Shown here: positions 53,168 through 61,799 of the stretch, piece after piece
Layout of the letters: the number at the start of each line of letters is the position of its first letter
How positions within the stretch are numbered: position 1 is the stretch's first letter
DNA from: Nocardia exalbida NBRC 100660
Lineage (GTDB): Bacteria; Actinomycetota; Actinomycetes; Mycobacteriales; Mycobacteriaceae
Direction: 5' to 3'
Assembly: GCF_000308575.1 (NCBI RefSeq)
Contig: NZ_BAFZ01000026.1
Span: forward strand, 19,771-83,770
Length of the DNA: 64,000 bases
Notes under the pieces: generated by a model
Told to the model about the DNA's origin: nothing
Seen by the model: only the letters and a program-made list of their open reading frames with translations
Databases searched by the model: none
Position numbers and translations under genes: made by a program

Positions 53168-54151
53168 ATGGTGAGCGACGACAGGGCGGAAGCCGCGGTA
53201 GGGCGGCTGGTCGCCGAGCGTGTGCTGACCCGCGACCAGGCCGACGCGGTGCTCGCGGCGCTCGCCGTCGAGCGGGCGGCGGTGGTGGCGCGCGGGAAGG
53301 TGCTCGCCGAGATCGCCTCCTACGTCGGAGCGGGTTTGCTGTTCGGCGGAATCGCCCTGGTGGCGGCCTCGTCCTGGGACACGCTCGACCGGCCGGTGCG
53401 AGTCGGCGTGCTCGCCGTCGTGTCGGCGGGGCTGCTGTTCGGGGGTGTTCTGCTCGCCGGGGTGCCGACCGGCCGCACGAGCGCGAACAGTGCCCGCGCG
53501 AGGCTGGCGGCCGTGCTCTTCGCGCTCGGGTCCGTCGCGCTCGCCGGGTCCGTCGCCACCGCGCTCGAGAACGCGAGCACCGATGCCGCGTGGGTTTTCG
53601 CCTGTGCGGCGGGAGCGGTGATCGCCGTACTCGGTTACCTCGCGCTGCCGTCGGTGATCGGACTGCTGGTCTGCGCCTGCTTCGTGCCCGCGGCCGTCGC
53701 GGGGATCATCACCGAAGTGATCGGTCTCGACGACACCTGGGGCAGCGCGGCGGTACTGCTACTCGGTGGCGTGTGGTTCGCGCTGACCAGGATCGGCGCC
53801 CTCGCGGACCTCCGGATCGGATACCTGATCGCGATCGTCACGTCCGTCGCGGCCGCGCAGAGTCTCGACATCGATGGCCGGATCTGGGCCTACGGGATCA
53901 CGGCCCTGATCGCCGTGGTCTGCTTCGCGCTGTACGCGACCCAGCGGTCGGCGGTGCTCGTCGTCGGGGGCGGTGTGGCCATCGCGGTGGCGGCGGGGGA
54001 GGCGGTCTCGGAATGGACCGGCGATTCGCTCGGCGCGGCGGCGGTGGTCGTAGCGATCGGCGCGGTCACGCTCGGGTTGGGCGCGTTCCGGTTGGTGCGC
54101 CCGCGGCGGGAGAAGGAAGCCGATCCGGCCGTTCCCCTGCCGAAGCCGTAG
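53168..54151 (+). CDS. DUF2157-like multi-helix membrane protein
   Basis: This 327-residue protein has a soluble N-terminal helical region (residues 1-42; VGRLVAERVLTRDQADAVLA) and at least eight hydrophobic helices (first LAEIASYVGAGLLFGGIAL), ending in a charged tail RRREKEADP. This fits the DUF2157 membrane-protein family, of unknown function. The start is ATG 53168, with GTG 53171 an alternative. It lies alone between icmF (divergent) and the mms operon. Confidence 0.8.
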   Translation: MVSDDRAEAAVGRLVAERVLTRDQADAVLAALAVERAAVVARGKVLAEIASYVGAGLLFGGIALVAASSWDTLDRPVRVGVLAVVSAGLLFGGVLLAGVPTGRTSANSARARLAAVLFALGSVALAGSVATALENASTDAAWVFACAAGAVIAVLGYLALPSVIGLLVCACFVPAAVAGIITEVIGLDDTWGSAAVLLLGGVWFALTRIGALADLRIGYLIAIVTSVAAAQSLDIDGRIWAYGITALIAVVCFALYATQRSAVLVVGGGVAIAVAAGEAVSEWTGDSLGAAAVVVAIGAVTLGLGAFRLVRPRREKEADPAVPLPKP

Positions 54152-54212
54152 GTGGGCTGACCGAGCCCTCACCGGGGGAAGGCGTGGGATGAATCACATC
54201 GGCCCCCGGGCA

Positions 54213-54241
54213 TTGCTGATACTTGGACGTCCAACTATAGG
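54213..54241 (+). promoter_or_regulatory. mms operon promoter with embedded palindromic operator
   Basis: TTGCTG (54213-54218) and TATAGG (54236-54241) are separated by 17 bp, a good -35/-10 pair. Between them is the perfect 12-bp palindrome TTGGACGTCCAA (54223-54234), an ideal repressor site. The same 20-bp block recurs before icmF. Confidence 0.75.
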
Positions 54242-54293
54242 ATGACCGCATACCGCACCGCGGTGTCCCGATCGCTACGAGAACAGGACTGGC

Positions 54294-55793
54294 ATGGTTC
54301 GCGAACTCACCCATTTCATCGGCGGACAGCATGTGCCGGGCGCTTCCGGCAAGTTCGGCGACGTCTTCGACCCCAACCTCGGCCAGGTGCAGGCGCGGGT
54401 GCCGCTGGCGAGCAAATCCGAGGTCGAGGCGGTCATCGCGAACGCCGAGGCCGCGCAGCCGATATGGGCCGCGTTCAACCCGCAGAAGCGGGCTCGCGTG
54501 CTCATGAAGTTCCTCACCCTGGTGCAGGACGAGATGGATTCGCTGGCGGCGCTGCTGTCCTCCGAGCACGGCAAGACCATCGCCGACGCCAAGGGCGACA
54601 TCCAGCGCGGCCTCGAGGTGATCGAGTTCGCCGTCGGTATCCCGCACCTGCTCAAGGGCGAATACACCGAGGGCGCGGGCACCGGCATCGACGTGTACTC
54701 GATGCGCCAGCCGCTCGGCGTCGTCGCGGGCATCACCCCGTTCAACTTCCCGGCCATGATCCCGCTGTGGAAGGCCGGTCCCGCGCTGGCCACCGGCAAC
54801 GCGTTCGTGCTCAAGCCCTCCGAGCGCGACCCCTCGGTGCCGCTGCGGCTGGCCGAGCTGTTCCTCGAGGCCGGTCTGCCCCCCGGTGTGTTCAACGTGG
54901 TCAACGGTGACAAGGAAGCCGTCGACACGCTGCTGCACGATCCGCGCGTCAAGGCCGTCGGCTTCGTCGGCTCCACCCCCATCGCGCAGTACATCTACGA
55001 GACCGCGACCGCGAACGGCAAGCGCGCCCAGTGCTTCGGCGGCGCGAAGAACCACGCGATCGTCATGCCCGACGCCGATCTCGACGACGTCGCCGACCAG
55101 TTGATCGGCGCGGGCTACGGGTCGGCGGGCGAGCGTTGCATGGCCATTTCGGTGGCCGTCCCGGTCGGCGAGGAGACCGCCGACCGCCTGGTGGCCAAGC
55201 TGACCGAGCGGGTGCACAAGCTCAACGTCGGCCGTTCCGACGACCCGGGCGCCGATTACGGGCCGCTGGTCGGCCAGGACGGCGTGAACCGCGTGAACAA
55301 CTACGTCCAGATCGGTGTCGACGAAGGCGCCGAGCTGGTGGTGGACGGGCGCGGCCTGGTCGTGGAAGGCGCCGAGGACGGCTACTTCGTCGGCGCGACG
55401 CTGTTCGACAAGGTGACCTCGCAGATGCGGATCTACCGCGAGGAGATCTTCGGTCCGGTGCTTTGCGTGGTCCGCGCCAAGGACTACGAGGAGGGCCTGC
55501 GGCTGGCCAACGAACACGAATACGGCAACGGCGTGGCGATCTTCACCCGCGACGGCGACACCGCCCGTGACTTCGCCGCGCGCGTGCAGGTCGGCATGGT
55601 CGGCATCAACGTGCCGATCCCGGTGCCGATCGCGTACTACACCTTCGGCGGATGGAAGCGTTCCGGCTTCGGCGACCTGAACCAGCACGGCCCGGATTCG
55701 ATCCGTTTCTACACCAAGACCAAGACGGTGACGCAGCGCTGGCCCGCCGGGCTCGAGGAGAGCAACGCGTTCGTCATCCCGACGATGGACTGA
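54294..55793 (+). CDS. mmsA: methylmalonate-semialdehyde dehydrogenase (acylating)
   Basis: This 499-residue CoA-acylating aldehyde dehydrogenase converts methylmalonate semialdehyde to propionyl-CoA with NAD+ and CoA. Nucleophile Cys282 is in GERCMAISV; the NFPAMIPLW motif and the GGWKRSGFGD terminal region are as in MmsA. It is the first gene of a five-gene run with overlaps or 5-bp spacing, completing valine catabolism. It probably starts at ATG 54294. Confidence 0.95.
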   Translation: MVRELTHFIGGQHVPGASGKFGDVFDPNLGQVQARVPLASKSEVEAVIANAEAAQPIWAAFNPQKRARVLMKFLTLVQDEMDSLAALLSSEHGKTIADAKGDIQRGLEVIEFAVGIPHLLKGEYTEGAGTGIDVYSMRQPLGVVAGITPFNFPAMIPLWKAGPALATGNAFVLKPSERDPSVPLRLAELFLEAGLPPGVFNVVNGDKEAVDTLLHDPRVKAVGFVGSTPIAQYIYETATANGKRAQCFGGAKNHAIVMPDADLDDVADQLIGAGYGSAGERCMAISVAVPVGEETADRLVAKLTERVHKLNVGRSDDPGADYGPLVGQDGVNRVNNYVQIGVDEGAELVVDGRGLVVEGAEDGYFVGATLFDKVTSQMRIYREEIFGPVLCVVRAKDYEEGLRLANEHEYGNGVAIFTRDGDTARDFAARVQVGMVGINVPIPVPIAYYTFGGWKRSGFGDLNQHGPDSIRFYTKTKTVTQRWPAGLEESNAFVIPTMD

Positions 55794-55798
55794 CTCGG

Positions 55799-56938
55799 AT
55801 GTTCATCCTCGACGACGACGAGAAGGCGATCCGCGACACCGCGCGCGGCTTCGCCGACGAATTCCTCGCCCCGAACGCGCTGGAGTGGGACGAGCAGAAA
55901 CATTTCCCGGTGGACGTGCTGCGCAAGGCGGGCCCGCTCGGCCTCGGCGGCATCTACGTGCGCGAGGACGTGGGCGGCTCGGGCCTGCGCAGGCTCGACG
56001 CCGTGCGCATCTTCGAGCAGCTGGCCACCGGCTGCCCCGCCATCGCCGCCTACATCTCCATCCACAACATGGCGACGTGGATGGTCGACCGCTACGGCGA
56101 CGACGAGCAGCGCAATCGCTGGCTGCCCCGGCTGACCGCGATGGAACTGCTGGCCAGCTACGCGCTCACCGAGCCAGGGGTCGGCTCCGACGCGGCGGCG
56201 TTGAGCACCAAGGCCGTTCGCGACGGTGACGACTACATCTTCAACGGCGCCAAGCAGTTCATCTCCGGCGCGGGCTCCACCGATGTCTACGTCGTCATGG
56301 CCCGGACCGGCGACGACGGTGCGCGCGGGATCTCGGCGTTCATCGTGCCCGCCGACACCCCCGGCATCTCCGTCGGCGCCAACGAGAAGAAGATGGGCTG
56401 GAACGCCCAACCGACCCGCCAGGTGATCTTCTCCGATGCCAGGGTCCCGGTGGCCAACCGGCTCGGCGCGGAGGGCGACGGCTTCCGCATCGCGATGAAC
56501 GGCCTCAACGGCGGCAGGCTCAACATCGCCGCGTGCTCGGTGGGCGGCGCGCAGGCGGCGCTGGACAAGACGGTGCCGTATCTGGCCGAGCGGGAGGCGT
56601 TCGGCAAGCCGCTGCTGCGCAACCAGGCGCTGCAATTCGACCTCGCCGATATGCGCATCGAATTGGAGGCCGCCCGCACGCTGCTGTGGCGGGCCGCCGC
56701 TGCGCTGGACGCCGACGCGCCGGACAAGGTGGAGCTGTGCGCGATGGCGAAGCGTTTCGCCACCGACGCCGGCTTCGAGGTGGCCAACAAAGCCCTGCAA
56801 CTGCACGGCGGCTACGGCTACCTCACCGAGTACGGCGTGGAGAAGATCGTCCGGGATCTGCGGGTGCACCAGATCCTCGAGGGCACCAACGAAATCATGC
56901 GGGTGGTCGTCGCCCGCGCACTGGTAGGAGCGGCATGA
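55799..56938 (+). CDS. isobutyryl-CoA dehydrogenase (FadE9-like)
   Basis: This 379-residue acyl-CoA dehydrogenase has YALTEPGVGSDAAALSTKAV, FISGAGSTDVYVVMARTG, NIAACSVGGAQAALDKTV, LQLHGGYGYLTEYGVEKI and the final QILEGTNEIMRVVVARALVG. In this operon it oxidises isobutyryl-CoA to methacrylyl-CoA. ATG 55799 starts 5 bp after mmsA. A longer frame upstream is an artefact of high GC. Confidence 0.92.
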   Translation: MFILDDDEKAIRDTARGFADEFLAPNALEWDEQKHFPVDVLRKAGPLGLGGIYVREDVGGSGLRRLDAVRIFEQLATGCPAIAAYISIHNMATWMVDRYGDDEQRNRWLPRLTAMELLASYALTEPGVGSDAAALSTKAVRDGDDYIFNGAKQFISGAGSTDVYVVMARTGDDGARGISAFIVPADTPGISVGANEKKMGWNAQPTRQVIFSDARVPVANRLGAEGDGFRIAMNGLNGGRLNIAACSVGGAQAALDKTVPYLAEREAFGKPLLRNQALQFDLADMRIELEAARTLLWRAAAALDADAPDKVELCAMAKRFATDAGFEVANKALQLHGGYGYLTEYGVEKIVRDLRVHQILEGTNEIMRVVVARALVGAA

Positions 56939-58014
56939 GCGGACAGACCACGAGTGAACCCGAGGTTCTTCTCGAACAGCGCGACGGGCTGGGCCTGATC
57001 ACGCTGAACCGGCCCAAGGCCATCAACGCGCTGAATCACTCGATGGCCCTCGCCATCACCGACGCGCTGCGCACCTGGGCCGAGGACGACGCGGTGCGCA
57101 CCGTGGTCGTCACCGGCGCGGGCGAGCGCGGCCTGTGCGCGGGCGGTGACATCGTCGCCATCCACGCCGACGCGAAAAGCGGTGCCACCAGCGCCGATTC
57201 GGCGACCGGACGGTTCTGGCGCGACGAGTACATCCTCAACGCCCTGATCGGCCGCTACCCGAAGCCGTACGTGGTGATCATGGACGGCATCGTGATGGGC
57301 GGCGGCGTCGGGCTCTCCGGGCACGGCAGCCACCGCATCGTCACCGAGCGGTCCAAGATCGGCATGCCCGAGGTGGGCATCGGCTTCGTCCCGGACGTCG
57401 GCGGCACCTATCTGCTCGCGCGCACCCCGGGCGAGATCGGCACGCACGTCGGGCTCACCACCGCGCGGATGAGCGCTGGTGACGCCATCGCCGCGAACTT
57501 CGCGGACTATTTCGTCGCCTCCGAGCATCTGCCCGCGCTGCTGGAGACGCTGCGCACGGAGAGCGCCGACATCGCGATCGCCAAGTTCGCCACGGACGCG
57601 CCGGATTCCGCGCTGGCCGCCGCGCAGGACTGGATCGATGACTGCTACGGAGCCGACTCCGTGGAGGAGATCGTCGCGCGGTTGCGGGCACACGAGGCAC
57701 CCGACGCGCGGGCGGCGGCCAACGAGATCCTGGCCAAATCCCCGGTGGCGCTGAAGGTCACGTTGCGTTCGCTGCGCGCGGCCCGCACCGCGCCGAGCCT
57801 GGAGGCGGTGCTGAACGAGGAGTACCGGGTGTCCATCGCGTCGCTGTCGTCGCACGACCTGGTCGAGGGCATTCGCGCGCAGGTGATCGACAAGGACCGC
57901 AACCCCCGGTGGTCGCCCGCGACGCTCGAGGCGGTCACGGACGCGCAGGTGGACGCATACTTCGCCGAGCTGGGCGATCGAGAGCTGGGTCTGGCGACCC
58001 AGGAGGTGGCGTGA
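56935..58014 (+). CDS. 3-hydroxyisobutyryl-CoA hydrolase
   Basis: This 359-residue crotonase-fold hydrolase releases 3-hydroxyisobutyrate from its CoA ester in the valine pathway. [18 protein letters not shown], the oxyanion GERGLCAGGDIVA and GGGVGLSGHGSHRI, and MPEVGIGFVPDVGGTYLLART match the family, which is longer than enoyl-CoA hydratases. ATG 56935 overlaps the dehydrogenase stop by 4 nt. An alternative is a plain enoyl-CoA hydratase, but the length and operon favour the hydrolase. Confidence 0.9.
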   Translation: MSGQTTSEPEVLLEQRDGLGLITLNRPKAINALNHSMALAITDALRTWAEDDAVRTVVVTGAGERGLCAGGDIVAIHADAKSGATSADSATGRFWRDEYILNALIGRYPKPYVVIMDGIVMGGGVGLSGHGSHRIVTERSKIGMPEVGIGFVPDVGGTYLLARTPGEIGTHVGLTTARMSAGDAIAANFADYFVASEHLPALLETLRTESADIAIAKFATDAPDSALAAAQDWIDDCYGADSVEEIVARLRAHEAPDARAAANEILAKSPVALKVTLRSLRAARTAPSLEAVLNEEYRVSIASLSSHDLVEGIRAQVIDKDRNPRWSPATLEAVTDAQVDAYFAELGDRELGLATQEVA

Positions 58015-58913
58015 TGAGCAAGCGAATCGGTTTCCTCGGCCTCGGCCACATGGGCGCGCCGATGGCGGCCAACCTGGTGCGCGCGGGCTACGAGGTGCTC
58101 GCCTTCGACCCGGTGCCCGCGGCGCGCGAACAGGCCGAGCGTGACGGCGCGATCGCGGTCGGCACGGCCACCGAGGCCGCCGCGGCCGACACCGTGATCA
58201 CCATGCTGCCCAACGGCAAACTCGTCCTCGACGTGTACGCCGAACTGCTCCCGGCCGCCGCACCGGGCACCTTGTTCATCGACTGCTCCACCATCGACGT
58301 GGCCGACGCGAAGACCGCGGCCGAACGCGCCACCGCCGCCGGGCACCGTGCGCTGGACGCCCCGGTTTCCGGCGGTGTCGCGGGCGCGGCGGCGGGCACG
58401 CTGACCTTCATGGTCGGCGGGGCCGCCGAGGACTTCGCCGCTGCCCTTCCGGTGCTCGAGGTGATGGGCGGCAAGGTCGTGCACTGCGGCGGCTCCGGCG
58501 TCGGTCAGGCGGCGAAGATCTGCAACAACATGCTGCTGGGCGTGTCGATGATCGCGCTGTCGGAGTCGCTGGTGCTGGGCGAGAAGCTGGGCCTGAGCCA
58601 TCAGTCGTTCTTCGACGTGGTCTCCACCGCCTCCGGCCAGAGCTGGGCGCTGACCAGCTACTGCCCGGTTCCGGGCCCGGTGCCGACCAGCCCGGCCAAC
58701 AACGACTACCGACCGGGTTTCGCCACCGCCCTGATGGCGAAGGACCTGGGTCTGGCCGCGAACGCCCTGCGCGAGAACAACATCGACGGGCAACTCGGAT
58801 TGCTGGCCGCCGCGATCTACGACCGCTTCAACCAGACGGATGCCGGACGGGACTTCTCGGCTATCGTCACCGATATCCGTGACCGATCCGACCAAGAGGG
58901 TGCAGAAGGATGA
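58014..58913 (+). CDS. mmsB: 3-hydroxyisobutyrate dehydrogenase
   Basis: This 299-residue enzyme oxidises 3-hydroxyisobutyrate to methylmalonate semialdehyde using NAD+. The Rossmann motif GFLGLGHMG is at residues 6-14, the [11 protein letters not shown] substrate loop is near 116-126, and the catalytic Lys168 is in [12 protein letters not shown] 58014 shares one base with the upstream stop. The next gene overlaps by 4 nt. Confidence 0.95.
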   Translation: MSKRIGFLGLGHMGAPMAANLVRAGYEVLAFDPVPAAREQAERDGAIAVGTATEAAAADTVITMLPNGKLVLDVYAELLPAAAPGTLFIDCSTIDVADAKTAAERATAAGHRALDAPVSGGVAGAAAGTLTFMVGGAAEDFAAALPVLEVMGGKVVHCGGSGVGQAAKICNNMLLGVSMIALSESLVLGEKLGLSHQSFFDVVSTASGQSWALTSYCPVPGPVPTSPANNDYRPGFATALMAKDLGLAANALRENNIDGQLGLLAAAIYDRFNQTDAGRDFSAIVTDIRDRSDQEGAEG

Positions 58914-59737
58914 ACGCATCGCAGAGCGATTCCGTGGGCGGCGGCGGCCGGGCGACGGGTGGGGCCGACTTCGAGACGATTCTGCTGGAACGCAAGGGCC
59001 GGGTCGGCTGGATCACGCTGAACCGCCCGAAGGCGCTGAACGCGCTGAACGCGCAGGTCCTCGATGACGTCATCGCCGCGCTCGACGAACTCGAGCACGA
59101 CGACGAGATCGGTGCCATCGTGATCACCGGCTCGGAGCGGGCTTTCGCGGCGGGCGCCGACATCAAGGAGATGCAGCCCAAGTCGTACATGGACATGTTC
59201 ATGGACGACTACTTCGCCCGCTGGGACCGGCTGGCGCAGTTCCGCAAGCCCACCATCGCCGCGGTGGCGGGCTACGCGCTGGGCGGCGGCTGTGAGCTGG
59301 CCATGATCTGCGACGTCCTGCTCGCGGCGGACACCGCGAAGTTCGGGCAGCCGGAGATCAAGCTGGGCGTCATCCCCGGCATCGGCGGCTCGCAGCGCCT
59401 GACCCGCGCGATCGGCAAGGCCAAAGCCATGGATCTGGTGCTCACCGGCCGCAACATGGACGCCGAGGAGGCCGAGCGGGCGGGGCTGGTCTCGCGCATC
59501 GTGCCCGCGGCGGAGCTGCTCGACACCGCGGCCGAGGTCGCCGAGACCATCGCGTCCATGTCGCTGCCGGTCGCCATGATCGCCAAGGAAGCGGTGAACC
59601 GCTCGTTCGAGACGACGCTCGCCGAGGGCCTGCGCTTCGAACGCCGAGTGTTCCACTCGCTGTTCGCGATCGAGGATCAGAAGGAAGGCATGAGCGCCTT
59701 CGTCGAGAAGCGTCCGGCGAAGTTCACCAACCGCTGA
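58910..59737 (+). CDS. enoyl-CoA hydratase
   Basis: This 275-residue crotonase-family hydratase has the oxyanion-hole motifs [12 protein letters not shown] and [18 protein letters not shown] and the catalytic glutamate region [15 protein letters not shown]. An N-terminal Gly/Ser-rich extension of about 20 residues precedes the fold. In the valine operon it probably hydrates methacrylyl-CoA to 3-hydroxyisobutyryl-CoA. ATG 58910 overlaps mmsB's stop; the operon then ends at a hairpin. Confidence 0.93.
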   Translation: MNASQSDSVGGGGRATGGADFETILLERKGRVGWITLNRPKALNALNAQVLDDVIAALDELEHDDEIGAIVITGSERAFAAGADIKEMQPKSYMDMFMDDYFARWDRLAQFRKPTIAAVAGYALGGGCELAMICDVLLAADTAKFGQPEIKLGVIPGIGGSQRLTRAIGKAKAMDLVLTGRNMDAEEAERAGLVSRIVPAAELLDTAAEVAETIASMSLPVAMIAKEAVNRSFETTLAEGLRFERRVFHSLFAIEDQKEGMSAFVEKRPAKFTNR

Positions 59738-59744
59738 CGTCCGG

Positions 59745-59777
59745 CCCGCCCGGCCGATTCCCCCGGCCGGGCGGGTT
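59745..59777. terminator. bidirectional hairpin after the valine operon
   Basis: CCCGCCCGGCC and GGCCGGGCGGG form a perfect 11-bp stem with a 9-nt loop, followed by TT. It lies between the convergent enoyl-CoA hydratase and Hsp70-like genes. Confidence 0.75.
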
Positions 59778-59786
59778 CGTCGCGAG

Positions 59787-60833
59787 TTATCCGAAGGGTC
59801 CCGATGTGGGCGCGACGATCTCCGCGGGCGTGGGCACCTTGGTGCCCTCGGGCGTGGGCGCGTCCTTCTCCGCGGCGAGCAGTCCGGCGATCGTGGCGCC
59901 CAGTGCGACGGTGACCGCGGCGGCCGCGATGAGTTTGCGCCGGTCGACGGCGACCGGGACGAGGGTGGCTCCGGCGCGCAGCCGGGCCATCCGCACGTCA
60001 CCGCCCCTTCGTTCGGCGGCGAGCAGCACGGCGCCGCGCGCGGAGACGAACTCGGGTTCGGGGTCGTAGACGATCGGCAGGTCGACCAGTTCGGCCAGCT
60101 CGGCGCGAATGCTCGGGCTGCGCGTGCAGCCGCCGAGCAGCACCATGGCTTCCGGCCGCACACCGGTCTCGTCGATGATCTGCCGCACGAACGACACCGA
60201 GTGATGGATGCCCGCCGCGCACAATTCGGCCAGATCGCTGCGGGTGACGACGGCCCGTTCGCCGGTGCCGTCGTCGATGGCGGTGACCACCCGCGCCTCG
60301 CTCAGTTCCTCGCGGTGGCGCCGGATGGTCGGCGTGTCGGTGAGCACGCCGTCGCGGGCCAGCCGCCAGCGCAGCAGCGCGTCGTAGCCGTCGCCACCGA
60401 GCACCGTGCTGCGCTTGCTGGACAGGATCGCGTCGGTGCGGCAATCGACATGCGTGATGGTCAGCCCCGAGCTGCCCAGGTCGTAGAGGATCACCGAGCC
60501 GCTGTCCGGCAGTTGCCCGGTGAAGCGCAGATAGCGCAGCTGGGCGAGGGGTTCGTCGACGATGGTCACGCGGCGACCGCGCACGCCCGCGCGGATGGCG
60601 TCGGCGTGCAGCGGACAGCGGCAGGTCACCGCCGTGCCCGAGATCAGCTCGTCACGCCGGTCGGCGGCGCCGTTCATCCGGCGGATCGCCTCGAAGACCG
60701 ATTCCTCGACACCGCCGCCTGCCCGGCGCGGCACTTCGCAGCGATCGATCGGGGGTAGGTGTGGCTGATCGGAGTGTGTCAGCATCGCATGGGCGCCGCC
60801 AGCGCCCGCCGATACCCCCAAGACCAGCACCAT
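59787..60833 (-). CDS. truncated Hsp70-type actin-like ATPase with C-terminal membrane helix
   Basis: This 348-residue protein has an actin-like ATPase core: the phosphate-1-like VLGVSAGAGGAHAM segment near the start, VILYDLGSSGLTITHVD as phosphate-2, and the VLLGGCTRSPSIRAELAEL adenosine motif. It lacks the Hsp70 substrate-binding and lid domains; instead there is a single membrane helix at about 301-321 (LIAAAAVTVALGATIAGLLAA) followed by a Pro-rich tail. ATPase activity is likely, but the role is unknown. The start is ATG 60833, downstream of the MarR gene on the same strand. Confidence 0.8.
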   Translation of the reverse strand: MVLVLGVSAGAGGAHAMLTHSDQPHLPPIDRCEVPRRAGGGVEESVFEAIRRMNGAADRRDELISGTAVTCRCPLHADAIRAGVRGRRVTIVDEPLAQLRYLRFTGQLPDSGSVILYDLGSSGLTITHVDCRTDAILSSKRSTVLGGDGYDALLRWRLARDGVLTDTPTIRRHREELSEARVVTAIDDGTGERAVVTRSDLAELCAAGIHHSVSFVRQIIDETGVRPEAMVLLGGCTRSPSIRAELAELVDLPIVYDPEPEFVSARGAVLLAAERRGGDVRMARLRAGATLVPVAVDRRKLIAAAAVTVALGATIAGLLAAEKDAPTPEGTKVPTPAEIVAPTSGPFG

Positions 60834-60958
60834 GATCTACATGGTGGACCCTTTCGCTTCCGCTGCCAAGACGGCATGCCCGGCAATTCGCCGGTTGGAT
60901 GCCCGATCGTCACCCGACGGTCGGTCGCACCGGGTATGCGACCGACCGGTACGTCGAA

Positions 60959-61510
60959 TCAGTCTGTGGCCGTGGCCGACCAGCGCGCCGTTCCCTCTGC
61001 GGTGTCGAAGTCGCCCGCGGCATGTCGGAATTCGGCGAGCAGTTGCAGCAGAGTGTGCAGTCGTTCCGGGGGGAGTCCGGGGAGCGCGAAAACCTTCGCG
61101 TTGAGTTCCTCGGTCGCCTTCGCCACCAATTCCCGTCCCGCGTCGGTGATTTCGATCAGGGTAGCGCGCCGGTCGCTGGGATGCGGTACGCGCTCGACGA
61201 GCTTCGCCGCCTCCAGCCGGTCCACGGTGTTGGTGACGCTGGTGGGGTGCACCTGCAAGCGCGCGCTGGCCTTCGCCATCGGCAGCGCACCGGTTTTGCT
61301 GAAATTGAGCAGCATGAGCAGCTCGTAGCGGGAGAAGGTCAAGCCGGTGGGTTTGAGCGCCTCGTCCACCCGCGCCATCACGATTTGCTGAGCCCGCACC
61401 AGCGACGTCACCGCGGCCATGCCGTCGGCGACATCTCCCCAGCCGTGGCCGACCCACTGGCGGTGGGCCTCCTCGATCGGGTCGTTCGGAAGCGGGCGTG
61501 GCCGAGACAT
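60959..61510 (-). CDS. MarR-family regulator
   Basis: This 183-residue winged-helix regulator has a MarR fold (GLTFSRYELLMLLNFSKTG, the recognition region MAKASARLQVHPTSVTNTVDRLE, and the wing VPHPSDRRATLIEITDAG) with flanking dimerisation helices. The start is ATG 61510 (an upstream frame to 61570 adds implausible residues). It may control the downstream Hsp70-like gene; the ligand is unknown. It lies upstream of tRNA-Cys on the opposite strand. Confidence 0.9.
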   Translation of the reverse strand: MSRPRPLPNDPIEEAHRQWVGHGWGDVADGMAAVTSLVRAQQIVMARVDEALKPTGLTFSRYELLMLLNFSKTGALPMAKASARLQVHPTSVTNTVDRLEAAKLVERVPHPSDRRATLIEITDAGRELVAKATEELNAKVFALPGLPPERLHTLLQLLAEFRHAAGDFDTAEGTARWSATATD

Positions 61511-61624
61511 GTTCCGATCATTCCATGCCGCCAGGGGCGGACGGGGACATCCGGCCAGGCTTCGGATCACCGTGAGCGCAATGGTAGGCCGGGCCTACCC
61601 GCCGGGGGCACTATCTAAGGCGAG

Positions 61625-61699
61625 GCGGGCGTGGCTGAGTGGTTTAGGCAACGGTCTGCAAAGCCGTTTACGCGGGTTCAATTCCCGCCGCTCGCTCCA
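61625..61699 (+). tRNA. tRNA-Cys (anticodon GCA)
   Basis: It folds as a full cloverleaf: a 7-bp acceptor stem (GCGGGCG with CGCTCGC, one G-T), a 3-bp D stem, an anticodon loop CTGCAAA with GCA, and a T arm GCGGG-TTCAATT-CCCGC. The U73 discriminator, typical of tRNA-Cys, precedes an encoded CCA. Confidence 0.97.
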
Positions 61700-61799
61700 A
61701 GTGTCCTCGGTGCTCTGCTCGGTGCGTGTCACCGCCGAGCCGGGCATTTCGAGGCATGCCGCTACCCGGTATGCCGGGGTTCCCGCGCAGCGTGCCGCG

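Noticed and set aside
61625..61700. tRNA-Cys 3' end as integration site of a mobile element
   Set aside because: No integrase, direct repeat of the tRNA end or phage gene is seen downstream; the next genes are a normal ABC transporter pair.
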